Assembly (NCBI RefSeq): GCF_006491645.1
Contig: NZ_VDCZ01000001.1
Coordinates: 434,001-498,000, forward strand
Direction: 5' to 3'
DNA length: 64,000 nucleotides
Source: Flavobacterium profundi
Lineage (GTDB): Bacteria; Bacteroidota; Bacteroidia; Flavobacteriales; Flavobacteriaceae
The number at the start of each line of letters is the position of its first letter. The first letter of the stretch is position 1. Under the pieces are notes generated by a model. The model saw nothing but the letters and a program-made list of their open reading frames with translations, was not told the DNA's origin and did not search any database. The position numbers were made by a program, and so were the translations under genes. Below, one piece after another: positions 8,876 through 18,431 of this stretch.

Positions 8876-8968
8876 TGCAACTTAATCGCGTTAAATAACT
8901 TTGCAAATGTAAAATTATTTTATAATATTGCAACTTAATCGCATTAATTTATTGCAACTAAATCGCAT
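8876..8968. promoter_or_regulatory. Three Fur/Zur-like operator repeats with a promoter
   Basis: Three near-identical boxes, TGCAACTTAATCGCGTTAA (8876), TGCAACTTAATCGCATTAA (8929) and TGCAACTAAATCGCA (8953), fit an imperfect palindrome TGCnAnTnAnTnGCA. The plus-strand -7 element TAACTTTG lies at 8896-8903 between the first two. The arrangement fits autoregulation of the Fur-family gene and control of the divergent flavoprotein. Operator identity is inferred from repetition and position. Confidence 0.7.
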
Positions 8969-8973
8969 TTGTC

Positions 8974-9360
8974 ATGAAAAGAAGAAATACAGCTAGCCAG
9001 GAAGTTGTTTTAAACGTATTAAATAGTACAAAAAAAGCTATGAGTCATGATGCTATTGAAAAAAAAATAAACATAGCTATTGACAGAGCCACGATTTACA
9101 GAATTTTAAATCGTTTTTGTGACGATGGGATTGTGCATAAAATAATAGCAGATGATGGAAAACAATATTTTGCAGTTTGTATGAAATGTGATGAAAATAA
9201 ATTGCCAAACAATCATTTTCATTTTAGATGTACTCATTGCGACACTATTGAATGCCTTCCTTCTGTTGTAAATTTCTCCCTTCCCGAAAATTATCAAGTA
9301 GAAAAAGTGAATTGCGTTTTAGTAGGAACTTGTAAAGAATGTTTCAATGAGATGGAATAA
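8974..9360 (+). CDS. Fur family metalloregulator (Zur/PerR-like)
   Basis: The protein has 128 residues. The wHTH (ATIYRILNRFCDDGIVHKI) is followed by a metal-binding half with CMKCD, HFHF and two CxxC pairs (CTHC, CKEC). The two CxxC pairs normally hold a structural zinc, and the HFHF and Cys/Asp residues fit a second regulatory site. Whether it senses zinc, iron or peroxide cannot be decided by sequence alone. It lies 5 bp downstream of the third operator box. Confidence 0.88.
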   Translation: MKRRNTASQEVVLNVLNSTKKAMSHDAIEKKINIAIDRATIYRILNRFCDDGIVHKIIADDGKQYFAVCMKCDENKLPNNHFHFRCTHCDTIECLPSVVNFSLPENYQVEKVNCVLVGTCKECFNEME

Positions 9361-9431
9361 TAAAAAAGTTTCTACTAACCTATTCTTAAATTTTTAATCA
9401 AAAGTTGATTATAAAATAAAAACAAAAAAAA

Positions 9432-9455
9432 CCTTACAAGATTGTAAGGTTTTTT
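9432..9455 (+). terminator. Intrinsic terminator after Fur-family gene
   Basis: CCTTAC/GTAAGG arms with a 6-nt loop are followed by six T. Confidence 0.85.
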
Positions 9456-9469
9456 AATTAGAGCCGTGC

Positions 9470-9485
9470 TCTGCGGAGAAAGAGG
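9470..9485. repeat. Left attachment site (attL) of an integrative element
   Basis: TCTGCGGAGAAAGAGG is repeated exactly at 27735-27750 in the same orientation. In reverse complement it reads CCTCTTTCTCCGCAGA, which resembles the acceptor-stem 3' end of a bacterial tRNA such as tRNA-Ser, the usual target of tyrosine recombinases. No complete tRNA is present here, so the tRNA origin is inference. Confidence 0.65.
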
Positions 9486-9612
9486 AACTAACATCTACTT
9501 TATTTGGCTTTACCTCATCTTACTAAAACAGCTGTTAACCCTTGAAAAATAAGAGATTTTTAAAAATATGTAATAAAGTAAAATTAAGCTAATTATATAT
9601 AAAAATGACAAA

Positions 9613-9632
9613 TGTGGGGATTATGTGGGGAT
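9613..9632. repeat. Left GTGGGGAT double repeat (arm-type site candidate)
   Basis: Two TGTGGGGAT units lie 11 bp apart, 128 bp inside attL. The right end has the same pair at 27661-27681. Matching double repeats near both ends of an integrase-carrying element fit recombinase arm-binding sites. Confidence 0.6.
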
Positions 9633-9639
9633 AATTTTG
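9632..9639 (+). promoter_or_regulatory. Promoter -7 element of the integrase gene
   Basis: TAATTTTG matches TAnnTTTG and lies 39 bp before the ATG. The -33 region falls in the GTGGGGAT repeats, so integrase binding there could repress its own transcription. Confidence 0.55.
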
Positions 9640-9678
9640 TATCTTTAAAGTGTTGAAAAACTTAATGATACCGTACCA

Positions 9679-10980
9679 ATGGCAACAATTAACTACCTTA
9701 TAAAAGGAGAAAAAAACGCAACAAATATACTTTTGCGTTTCAAAAACGGAAGAAAATTCGATTTAACAGCATCAACCGATTTAAAGGTAGAGCCTAAAAG
9801 ATGGAGTTCTGCAAAGCAAAAAGTTAAGCTTACAGCTGACGATACTACAAAAGATGAAATCAATCAAAAACTTTCAGAGCTTGAAAAATTCATATTTGAC
9901 GAATTCAATTCAGATAATAGCAAAGGTGAGTTTATCGATAAACATTGGTTAAGAAAAAAGATAGCTAATTTCTTCAATAGACCTATTGACGAAACAGCCG
10001 TTGACCAAATATTTTTCATTCCTTTCATTGATACTTTTATTAAACAAGCACCAACACGCATAATAAAAGGTAAAAATAAGCCAATTGCTAAAGGAACTAT
10101 CACAAAGTATAATACAACACTTAACAAGCTAAAAGAGTACGAAGAACGCTTTAAAACGAAGCTGAAGTTTACCGATTTAGATTTAACCTTTTATGATAGA
10201 TTTGTAAACTTCCTTTCACAAGAACAAAAGATAAATTTGGGTACAATTGGAAACTACATTGGAACCATTAAAACGATTGCCAGAGATGCAAAATTAAAAG
10301 GCTTGCCGGTACATCCACACATCGAGCATCCTAACTTTTTTGTGCCAAAAATTACAGCCGATAGCATCTATTTAAAAGATGAAGAAATTAATAAAATATT
10401 CAATCACAATTTTAAAGGAGTTGAAAGATTAGAAAACACAAGAGATTTATTTATAATTGGATTACGTACAGGATTAAGAATTTCAGATTTTTTAAGATTG
10501 AAAGATGCTAATATCAAAAACGGCTACATTGAAATTGAAACGCAAAAAACAGGTCAAACAGTTACTATTCCATTACACCAACAAGTAAAAGCAATTTTAG
10601 AAAAAAGAAACGGTTTCCCAAGAGCAATTTCAGACCAAAAATTCAATGAACACGTAAAAGAGTTGTGCAAAGTAGCAGGATTCAATGAATTAACACAAGG
10701 CTCAAAAATAAATAAGGACACTAAACGAAAAGAAGAAGGAGTTTTTGAAAAATGGGAATTAGTATCATCGCACATTTGTAGACGTTCATTTGCCACAAAT
10801 CTATATGGTAAGTTGGACAATTTAACCATTATGGGAATAACTGGGCATCAAACAGAAACTCAATTTTTGAAATACATTAAAATAACAAGAACCGAAAAAG
10901 CAGAAAAACTAAAAGAATATTGGAACAAACAAAACGAAGAACAAGAAATTGAAGAGAAAAAAATGAAAGTAGTAAAGTAA
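9679..10980 (+). CDS. Tyrosine-type site-specific recombinase/integrase
   Basis: The protein has 433 residues. It has an Arm-type N-terminal domain (about 1-100), a SAM-like core-binding domain (about 105-215) and a catalytic domain with Arg in GLRTGLRISD, HxxR in SSHICRRSF, a second His in ITGHQTE and the nucleophile Tyr in FLKYIKITR. It is the only recombinase in the window. It reads into the element from 190 bp inside attL, which is the expected arrangement for its integrase. Confidence 0.95.
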   Translation: MATINYLIKGEKNATNILLRFKNGRKFDLTASTDLKVEPKRWSSAKQKVKLTADDTTKDEINQKLSELEKFIFDEFNSDNSKGEFIDKHWLRKKIANFFNRPIDETAVDQIFFIPFIDTFIKQAPTRIIKGKNKPIAKGTITKYNTTLNKLKEYEERFKTKLKFTDLDLTFYDRFVNFLSQEQKINLGTIGNYIGTIKTIARDAKLKGLPVHPHIEHPNFFVPKITADSIYLKDEEINKIFNHNFKGVERLENTRDLFIIGLRTGLRISDFLRLKDANIKNGYIEIETQKTGQTVTIPLHQQVKAILEKRNGFPRAISDQKFNEHVKELCKVAGFNELTQGSKINKDTKRKEEGVFEKWELVSSHICRRSFATNLYGKLDNLTIMGITGHQTETQFLKYIKITRTEKAEKLKEYWNKQNEEQEIEEKKMKVVK

Positions 10981-11015
10981 GGTAAAGTTTAATATATTTA
11001 GCTTTTTAATTTTGT

Positions 11016-11921
11016 ATGAAAAGTGTTAATTCATTTATAAAAGCTTTAAGTGAAAATTATTATTCTGAATTTCTTACTGATGCAATAGCTGAAGAAATTG
11101 ATTTTCATAGATATTTTTTGCCTGTTAATTATCAAAGTCATTATTATTATGAGTTGAGAATTAATGAAATTCATTTAAAAAGAAGAGAGATAATAAACAA
11201 TGTAAAAAAGCTATATCAAAATGCTTTATCTCAAATTTACATTGAATTATCTTCACAAGACCCAGACAATTTTGATTCTTTTTTAGCATTTAATATTGAG
11301 GCAGTAAAATTGCAACTAAAAATATTAAGAGCTGATTTTTATGTAGATGATAAACAGTCAAGATACTTTTCAGTTATTGATGATAATCCAAATCTTCAAG
11401 AATTAATTGCAAGAACTCACGATAGAACAAGTTCAAACGAAATAGAAATTGATAAAAAGATTTTTGATTTAATTTCTGATTCTAATTTTAGAAAAGTTGA
11501 AAGTATTTATTATTTAGGAGCACTTTATGAAAGATCTAAAGCATTAAGTTTTCTTCCATTATCATTATTTGTAATAGGACATGATTTTGTTGTTCAGCTT
11601 AAAAAAATACAACAAATCTTATTTGATTTAAAAGAAGAAAAAGCAGTTAATCCAAAAATCAATTGGATAGGCAAAAAGACGCATATCGGATATATCTTGG
11701 GAACATTAGCATTAAATGGTTTTATTGATGCGCCAAAAAATAAAAACGGTGAAATTAATTATACAGCTTATGCAAGATTGATAAAACAAAACTTCAATGC
11801 TGAAATTTCCGAAGAGTCATTAAGAAAATACCTCAACCCTGAAGATGATAAATTCGAAGAAAATAGAAAATCTTTTGAGAAAGCAAAGTTCAATATGCCT
11901 AACATTATTGAAGTAAGTTAA
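11016..11921 (+). CDS. RteC-like domain protein
   Basis: The 301-residue protein is helix-rich. The C-terminal part, INWIGKKTHIGYILGTLA and later AEISEESLRKYL, matches the pattern of the RteC C-terminus (W-x-G-x-K ... a-x-x-I ... F ... sl-x-x-yl). RteC proteins regulate excision or transfer of Bacteroidota conjugative elements. It follows the integrase by 35 bp, as in other integrative elements of this phylum. Assignment is by motif resemblance. Confidence 0.65.
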   Translation: MKSVNSFIKALSENYYSEFLTDAIAEEIDFHRYFLPVNYQSHYYYELRINEIHLKRREIINNVKKLYQNALSQIYIELSSQDPDNFDSFLAFNIEAVKLQLKILRADFYVDDKQSRYFSVIDDNPNLQELIARTHDRTSSNEIEIDKKIFDLISDSNFRKVESIYYLGALYERSKALSFLPLSLFVIGHDFVVQLKKIQQILFDLKEEKAVNPKINWIGKKTHIGYILGTLALNGFIDAPKNKNGEINYTAYARLIKQNFNAEISEESLRKYLNPEDDKFEENRKSFEKAKFNMPNIIEVS

Positions 11922-12004
11922 AGCGTTCCGGAACGTAAAGGAACGTTTGCTGAAATATAACCAACCTTACTTTGTACCATCAATAACGATAAAAGCGTAT
12001 CACG

Positions 12005-12301
12005 ATGGAACAAAGTAAAATCACACAAGTATTCGGAGTTTCTCCCGAAGAATTCAAAGAAAGCATCTTAACCGATGTTAGAGCAGAAATTAAATCCTTA
12101 GCTCAAAATTTCCAACCTATTGCACCACAAGAATATCTTACACGCCAAGAAACGGCAGAAATTCTAAAGGTGTCATTAGTAACACTTTCCGACTGGAACA
12201 AAAAGAAAATCCTTAACCCATATCGTTTAGGAAACCTCATCAGGTACAAACGTTCCGAAATTGAACAAGCTTTAGTTAGTATTAATGCAAAAAAACAATA
12301 A
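12005..12301 (+). CDS. Excisionase-type helix-turn-helix protein
   Basis: The protein has 98 residues. After about 40 helical residues comes LTRQETAEILKVSLVTLSDW, then LNPYRLGNLIRYKRSEIEQAL, the MerR-like HTH_17 form used by excisionases and element regulators. It probably binds the element ends or promoters. The next gene starts 3 bp after its stop. Confidence 0.85.
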   Translation: MEQSKITQVFGVSPEEFKESILTDVRAEIKSLAQNFQPIAPQEYLTRQETAEILKVSLVTLSDWNKKKILNPYRLGNLIRYKRSEIEQALVSINAKKQ

Positions 12302-12303
12302 CT

Positions 12304-12576
12304 ATGAGCCATCCATTTCAAGAGAGTTTAAGCAATATCGAAAAACGATTGGAAGAACTAACCCAAGCCGTTTCCAAAAAACAAGAAAGAATATTCGATA
12401 AGGTAATTATAGATAACGATGAGTTTCAAAAACTGTTTAAAATTAGTCCAGGAACAGCTGCTAATTGGAGAGAGAAAGGATTGATTGCGTACAGCCAAAT
12501 AAACAATAAAATTGTCTATAAAATCGAGGATATAAATAAAATGCTTGATGATAACTATCGACCATTTAAAAAGTAA
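12304..12576 (+). CDS. Second HTH_17-like DNA-binding protein
   Basis: The protein has 90 residues with the arrangement NDEFQKLFKISPGTAANW, LIAYSQINNKIVYKIEDINK, a winged excisionase-like fold. It is tightly coupled to the preceding HTH gene. Paired HTH proteins of this type are common beside Rep genes in Bacteroidota mobile elements. Confidence 0.8.
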   Translation: MSHPFQESLSNIEKRLEELTQAVSKKQERIFDKVIIDNDEFQKLFKISPGTAANWREKGLIAYSQINNKIVYKIEDINKMLDDNYRPFKK

Positions 12577-12587
12577 TTCTTTAGGTC

Positions 12588-13421
12588 ATGTTAGACTTTA
12601 TCAAGTTTAAAATTACTGATGAAGTCTTGATAAATGAAATTTGGAGAAACCCTATTTTAGTATATGATGGTAAAGCCGATAAAATCATTGATAATAAACT
12701 CAAAAAGAGAATCACAAAAAGATATGAAAATCTATATTTTACAAAGTTTTTCAACAGGTTAGAAATATCAGGAAGCATTCATAAATTTTACAATAATGAT
12801 GTACACAATGCGGACGATTTTACAATAAAAAAAGTAATCCAAGTAATAGATCATCTCAAAGAAATATTCGAGTTAGATTTAGAAAAATGTTTCATTATAA
12901 ACTTGGAATACGGAATCAATATCATTTCGCCAATAGCCATTAATAAACTAATAGCAAATTTAATTTATCATGAAAAACGTCAGTTTTACAGAACAACAAA
13001 GCATTTATATTACAAGATAGCGGGTGTTGATGCCTACAAAAACATAAAAGTGTACAACAAACACATTCAACATCCTAAATTTTGCAAAGAAAATACCTTT
13101 CGATTTGAAGTAAAAAGCAAACAAGCTAAATTTATAAACAAGTTAGGAATACACACCTTAAGCGATTTACTTAGCAACAAAACCCATCAAGCGTTAGGTT
13201 GCTCTTTACTTCAAGAGTGGAACAATATCCTTCTATTTGACAAAATAGCGAATGTAGATGAAAAATATTTTAATACTAATTTTTGGGAAAATACAATAAC
13301 AGTTAAAAGTAGAAATCTATTTAACTATCATAAAAAAAAGTATTTCAAACAATTAGGTAAAAACAATTTACATTCAAAAATTCACGGTTTAATTCATCAC
13401 AAAATCCTTCAATTAATGTAG
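12588..13421 (+). CDS. Probable phage/plasmid replication initiator-like protein
   Basis: The protein has 277 residues with a basic C-terminal half. Features such as YKNIKVYNKHIQHPKF, TFRFEVKSKQAKFINKLGI and LSDLLSN resemble replication initiators of the filamentous-phage gpII/plasmid Rep kind found in Bacteroidota mobile elements next to HTH genes. I could not identify the catalytic tyrosine or HUH motif with certainty. It is followed by a 13-bp-arm hairpin that may be a terminator or origin. Confidence 0.55.
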   Translation: MLDFIKFKITDEVLINEIWRNPILVYDGKADKIIDNKLKKRITKRYENLYFTKFFNRLEISGSIHKFYNNDVHNADDFTIKKVIQVIDHLKEIFELDLEKCFIINLEYGINIISPIAINKLIANLIYHEKRQFYRTTKHLYYKIAGVDAYKNIKVYNKHIQHPKFCKENTFRFEVKSKQAKFINKLGIHTLSDLLSNKTHQALGCSLLQEWNNILLFDKIANVDEKYFNTNFWENTITVKSRNLFNYHKKKYFKQLGKNNLHSKIHGLIHHKILQLM

Positions 13422-13457
13422 TGCAGTTTCCAACTAATATATACTTGGAAATTGCAC
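13421..13457. repeat. Inverted repeat after the Rep-like gene
   Basis: GTGCAGTTTCCAA and TTGGAAATTGCAC (12 of 13 positions pair) flank an 11-bp AT-rich loop. There is no T-run, so it is either a weak terminator or a replication/regulatory site in front of the restriction-modification genes. Confidence 0.5.
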
Positions 13458-13550
13458 TATAATTATTGTGATATAAAAACAGGAATTGCATTATTTTTTG
13501 TATAAAAATTAACTAAATTTACCCTTTCTACAAAAATAAGTGCCAGAACC

Positions 13551-15455
13551 ATGATAAAAAACATCGAAAAAAGCAATGAAATCGTTGCTATCAATGATAA
13601 AGAAATTGCCATATTAAAAGAACATTTCCCAACTTGTTTTAAAAACGATGGAAGTTTTGATATAGAACGATTCAAAGAAACATTGAAAGATAAATTAGAT
13701 GTAGTGCATGAAGGCTACGAGCTTAAATTCTTAGGTAAAAGTTATGCTAAATTATTAGCTTCTTTAGACACTACAACAGTGATTACACCTAATGAAGAAC
13801 ACAATAGCCAACCCGAAAACACTAACAGCGAAAACATCTACATAAGTGGCGATAATTTAGATGGGTTAAAACATCTTCTAAAATCCTATGCTAAAAGTGT
13901 AAAATGTATTTACATTGACCCACCCTATAACACGGGTTCTGATGGTTTTGTGTACAAAGACAATTTCAATTTTACTACCGAAGAACTACAAGATAAATTG
14001 AGTGTAGATGAAAACCAAGCCAACCGCATTTTAGAGTTAACTCAAAAAGGTTCTGCTTCACATTCTGCATGGTTGATGTTTATGTATTCTCGTTTGCAAT
14101 TGGCAAAGGATTTATTAAAGGACGATGGAGTTATTTTTATTTCTATTGATGATAACGAGCAAGCGAATTTAAAGTTGCTTTGTGATGATATTTTTGGGGA
14201 AGAGAATTTTGTTTCTAATATTATATGGGAAAAGAAATACTCTCCACAAAATGATGCAAAATGGTTTAGTCCAAATCATGACTATATTTTATTATATTCC
14301 AAATCAAAAGAAATTTATAGACCAATACAATTAAAAAGAACTCCAGAACAACTGGCTAGATATAAAAACCCTGATAATGACCCGAGAGGAGTTTGGAAAA
14401 TGAGTGATTTATCTGTAAAAACTTATTCACCTGAATATGATTATCCAATAATTACTCCATCTGGTAGGGTTGCAGAACTACCTTCTGGTAGATGTTGGAT
14501 GACGAACGAAACAAAAATGAAAGAATTAATTTCAGATAATAGAATTTGGTTTGGAAAAGATGGAAATAACATTCCAGCATTAAAAAGATTTTTATCAGAG
14601 GTTAAGGATGGGGTAACTCCCATGACAATATGGAATAGAAAAGAAGTGGGCGATAATCAAGAAGGGAAACAAGAATTGTTAAAAATTATGCCTGAAAATG
14701 TTTTTCAAACGCCAAAACCAATTAGACTATTAAAAAAAATATTAAGTGTTACAGTTGATAAAAGTGATTATATCTTAGATTTCTTCTCAGGTTCTGCTTC
14801 AACAGCTCATGCAGTATTAGAATACAATAATGAGAATAAATCAAATTTAAAGTTTATATCTGTACAACTTCCAGAGACACTTAATCAAAAAGATTCAACT
14901 CAGAAAACGGCATTTGAATTACTAAAATCAAATAATTATCCACCTACCCTTGATTACATCGGTTTCGAAAGAATCAAAAGAGCATCAAAAAAAATAAAGG
15001 AAGAAACCAATTCAGAAATAGATTATGGTTTCAAGCATTTTATTCTAAACGAACCTAATCCTAATACTTTAGACAAATGCGAAACATTTGATAAAGCGAA
15101 TTTAATAGCTAATGATTCCATTTTAGACGATTTTGGAGTATCTACGGTTTTAACCACATGGTTAAATTATGATGGTTATGGCTTAACTACAAAAGCAACC
15201 GAAATAGATTTAAAAGGTTATACGGCTTATTATCATCAAAAACATCTGTATTTAATTCACACCGATTTTACCCAAGAAGCCGTAATGGAGCTTTTTGAAA
15301 AATACGATACCATACCACATTTTAATCCTGAAAATATTGTATTGTTTGGATACAGCTTTAACGAATGGTCAGTTACCGAAATGTTAGAAAAGAATCTAAA
15401 AATCTTAAACGACACCGAAAAGAATTTAAAAATTAACATCGAAGTAAGATACTAA
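13551..15455 (+). CDS. mod: Type III restriction-modification DNA methyltransferase (Mod)
   Basis: The protein has 634 residues. DPPYNTG at 123-129 (motif IV, target amino group) comes before FSGSAS near residue 412 (motif I, AdoMet binding), the order of the beta-class used by type III Mod proteins. The target-recognition domain lies between. It methylates adenines at an asymmetric site and gives the specificity to the Mod-Res complex. Res follows 11 bp later. The gene appears intact. Confidence 0.95.
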   Translation: MIKNIEKSNEIVAINDKEIAILKEHFPTCFKNDGSFDIERFKETLKDKLDVVHEGYELKFLGKSYAKLLASLDTTTVITPNEEHNSQPENTNSENIYISGDNLDGLKHLLKSYAKSVKCIYIDPPYNTGSDGFVYKDNFNFTTEELQDKLSVDENQANRILELTQKGSASHSAWLMFMYSRLQLAKDLLKDDGVIFISIDDNEQANLKLLCDDIFGEENFVSNIIWEKKYSPQNDAKWFSPNHDYILLYSKSKEIYRPIQLKRTPEQLARYKNPDNDPRGVWKMSDLSVKTYSPEYDYPIITPSGRVAELPSGRCWMTNETKMKELISDNRIWFGKDGNNIPALKRFLSEVKDGVTPMTIWNRKEVGDNQEGKQELLKIMPENVFQTPKPIRLLKKILSVTVDKSDYILDFFSGSASTAHAVLEYNNENKSNLKFISVQLPETLNQKDSTQKTAFELLKSNNYPPTLDYIGFERIKRASKKIKEETNSEIDYGFKHFILNEPNPNTLDKCETFDKANLIANDSILDDFGVSTVLTTWLNYDGYGLTTKATEIDLKGYTAYYHQKHLYLIHTDFTQEAVMELFEKYDTIPHFNPENIVLFGYSFNEWSVTEMLEKNLKILNDTEKNLKINIEVRY

Positions 15456-15466
15456 AAGTAAAAGCT

Positions 15467-18427
15467 ATGGAGTTAATTTTAAAAAATGGCTTACCACATC
15501 AAGACAAAGGTGTTCAGGCTGTAGCCAATGCATTTTCGGTAAATAGTTTCTCAAAAAACAAAGTATATTATGCTAACCCTACTTTAGAGTTAGATAAAGA
15601 AGCTTTATTGCATAACATTAAGGAAGTTCAAAAAACAAACGGTATTCATCCCGAATATACAGCTTTAAACGGCATACAAGATTACTTGAACTTAGATATT
15701 AAAATGGAAACCGGTACAGGAAAAACCTATGTACACACGGCTACTATTTTTGAGTTACACAAACAATACAAAATCAATAAATTCATAATTGTTGTGCCTA
15801 CTTTAGCCATTAAGGCAGGTACACGACAATTTATACAAGACCCATATACAAAAAAGCATTTTAAAGATGTTTGTGGTTATGGCACAGAAATAGAATTACA
15901 AGTATTAGATGCAGCTAAAAAGAAAAAAGGAAAACAATTTTTCCCAAGTGCTGTGCGTGAATTTGTTTCGGGTTCCAGTCAAAATCAAAATAAAATTTAT
16001 GTTTTATTGGTTAATATGGCTTTGCTAACCAATAGTAAAATGCTAAAAGACCAATACGACTCTGGAGTAGAAGATTTTTATAAACCTGTTGAAGGTATAA
16101 GTGCTACAAAACCTTTTTTATTAATAGATGAACCACATCGATTTTCTAAAGCACAAAAAACATTTGAATTCATCACAAACGAAATTCAACCGCAATGTAT
16201 TATTCGTTTTGGTGCAACTTACCCTACGGTTACTATTGGAAAAGGCACAGTAAAAAAAACAATTAAAGACTATCATAATTTATTATATGATTTGAATGCT
16301 TGTGAATCGTTCAATCAAAATTTAATTAAAGGAATAGCCAAAGAACACTTTGAACCGCTTTCTAAAAAAGAAGACAAAGTAAAAATAATGGCAATCCAAA
16401 GTAAAACCAGTGCAAAGTTCAATCTAATTCAAAAAGATGGACCAACTAAGAGTTTTGAACTAAAAAAAGACGATAGCTTATCCATTATTTCAGAAGAGTT
16501 TGAAGGAATTGTTATTGATGCTATTGGTTCTAATTTCATTGAATTGTCAAACGGTCAAACAAAATCACAAGGCGAAGAATTTAGCACCGATATTTATTCG
16601 TCATCGTATCAGGAACAAATGCTAAAATTAGCCATTGACCGACACTTTGAAACAGAACGTATAAACTTTGATAGAAAGTTTAAGATTAAAACATTAGCCT
16701 TATTTTTTATAGACGATATTTATTCCTATCGTCAAGATGAAAAATCAGGTAAAGAAACTTATTTAAAAAATACGTTTGAAAAACTGTTATTGGATAAAAT
16801 AAACCAAGTAATACCAACACTTAATAAGGATACTGAAAAAGAATATTTAGAATTTTTAGAAGCTTCAAAAAAAGATATTACAGCTTGTCATGCGGGTTAT
16901 TTTTCACAAGACAACAGTAGTTCTGATGAAGAAATTGCAAACGAAATAAACGAAATACTTTTCGAGAAAAAGAAATTATTATCCATTAAAAAAGAAGATG
17001 GTAGTTACAATACACGTCGATTCTTGTTTTCTAAGTGGACATTAAAAGAAGGTTGGGATAATCCTAATGTATTTACAATTACAAAACTACGTTCAAGCGG
17101 TAGCGAGTCGAGTAAAATTCAAGAAGTAGGACGAGGATTGCGTTTACCTGTAGATGAATTAGGAAACCGTATTTCAAATGAAGAATTCAAATTAAATTAC
17201 ATCATCGATTTTACTGAAGCAGATTTTGCAGATAGATTAGTGAAAGAAATAAATGATGAATTACCAAAAGGATTTGTCATTACTGAAGAAAAACTAAATG
17301 AAGTAGCTAAAAAATTAGAACACGATCCAGACGATTTATTCTTTGATTTAATTTCTAAAAAATACATTGACAGAAAGTACAACATCAATATTGAAAATCA
17401 AATTCAGTTCTTTGAAGAATATCCTGATTTTGCTATGGGATTAAATGGCAATAAAGTAGTAGATAGAAACACTAAGAAAGATAAAAAGATAAAAATTCGT
17501 CCAGCAGTTTATAACGAATTAAAAACACTATGGGAAGCCATCAATCAAAAGTATGTGTTGTTTTACGACAAGATTGAAGAAGATAATTATCTTAAAGAAG
17601 AATTGGTAAAATTATTTGAAAACAATGTATTTACTGATGTAATCATTACAAGTAGACGTCAAGTAATCCAGACTACAGATGACAACCAAATGATGGCAAA
17701 TGAAGATAGTGGTGTTCAATATACAATCAGTCGTCCATTACCTTACAGTGAATTTTTAAAACGAATAAACAAACAAACTAATATACCAATTCAGTTGATT
17801 CATGAAGCATTAATAATCTATGCTTCAAAACAACCAATTGATAATGATAAAATCAATGAGTTTAGTGTAGCAAACTTTGTATCACGTTTCAACGATTGGA
17901 AAATAAATAAACTACAAGGAAGATTCAGTTACAGCAAATCGAATATTAAATTATATGGTACAAAACTGTCGTTTCCTAATGGTCAGCCAAAAGAAGAAAT
18001 TACCCAAGGAATTATTGGAACTAAATTCATTGAAGGCACACCTGTAGAAAAATATTTGTATGATACTTATGCTTATGATTCTCCATTGGAAAAGGATAAT
18101 ATTCAAGCAGTAATTGATGAAGTAGTAGTTTACGGAAAAATTCCAAGAAGCAGTATTTCAATTCCAACAATTACAGGACAATCATACAGCCCCGATTTTA
18201 TGTATGTAGTCAAAAAAGTAGATGGTTCAAAAACATTAAACATTGTAGTAGAAACAAAAGATGTAGAAAACCAATCCACGTTAAGAAAAATAGAAGAAGT
18301 AAAAATCAATTGTGCTAAAGAGTTTTTCAAACAATTAACCATTGACGGCTACACAGTAGAGTTCCACGAACAATTGAATAATAAAAAGATTAAGCAAATA
18401 GTTGATGAGGTTTTAATAAATAATTAG
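15467..18427 (+). CDS. res: Type III restriction enzyme helicase/nuclease subunit (Res)
   Basis: The protein has 986 residues. A superfamily 2 ATPase shows Walker A TGTGKT (82-87), a DEAH-like motif IDEPHRF (about 218) and later helicase motif VGRGLRLP. The C-terminal PD-(D/E)XK nuclease has SPDFMY (about 907) and VVETKD (about 927). With Mod it makes a type III enzyme that cleaves DNA with head-to-head unmodified sites. Full length, with no frameshift seen. Confidence 0.95.
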   Translation: MELILKNGLPHQDKGVQAVANAFSVNSFSKNKVYYANPTLELDKEALLHNIKEVQKTNGIHPEYTALNGIQDYLNLDIKMETGTGKTYVHTATIFELHKQYKINKFIIVVPTLAIKAGTRQFIQDPYTKKHFKDVCGYGTEIELQVLDAAKKKKGKQFFPSAVREFVSGSSQNQNKIYVLLVNMALLTNSKMLKDQYDSGVEDFYKPVEGISATKPFLLIDEPHRFSKAQKTFEFITNEIQPQCIIRFGATYPTVTIGKGTVKKTIKDYHNLLYDLNACESFNQNLIKGIAKEHFEPLSKKEDKVKIMAIQSKTSAKFNLIQKDGPTKSFELKKDDSLSIISEEFEGIVIDAIGSNFIELSNGQTKSQGEEFSTDIYSSSYQEQMLKLAIDRHFETERINFDRKFKIKTLALFFIDDIYSYRQDEKSGKETYLKNTFEKLLLDKINQVIPTLNKDTEKEYLEFLEASKKDITACHAGYFSQDNSSSDEEIANEINEILFEKKKLLSIKKEDGSYNTRRFLFSKWTLKEGWDNPNVFTITKLRSSGSESSKIQEVGRGLRLPVDELGNRISNEEFKLNYIIDFTEADFADRLVKEINDELPKGFVITEEKLNEVAKKLEHDPDDLFFDLISKKYIDRKYNINIENQIQFFEEYPDFAMGLNGNKVVDRNTKKDKKIKIRPAVYNELKTLWEAINQKYVLFYDKIEEDNYLKEELVKLFENNVFTDVIITSRRQVIQTTDDNQMMANEDSGVQYTISRPLPYSEFLKRINKQTNIPIQLIHEALIIYASKQPIDNDKINEFSVANFVSRFNDWKINKLQGRFSYSKSNIKLYGTKLSFPNGQPKEEITQGIIGTKFIEGTPVEKYLYDTYAYDSPLEKDNIQAVIDEVVVYGKIPRSSISIPTITGQSYSPDFMYVVKKVDGSKTLNIVVETKDVENQSTLRKIEEVKINCAKEFFKQLTIDGYTVEFHEQLNNKKIKQIVDEVLINN

Positions 18428-18431
18428 TAAA

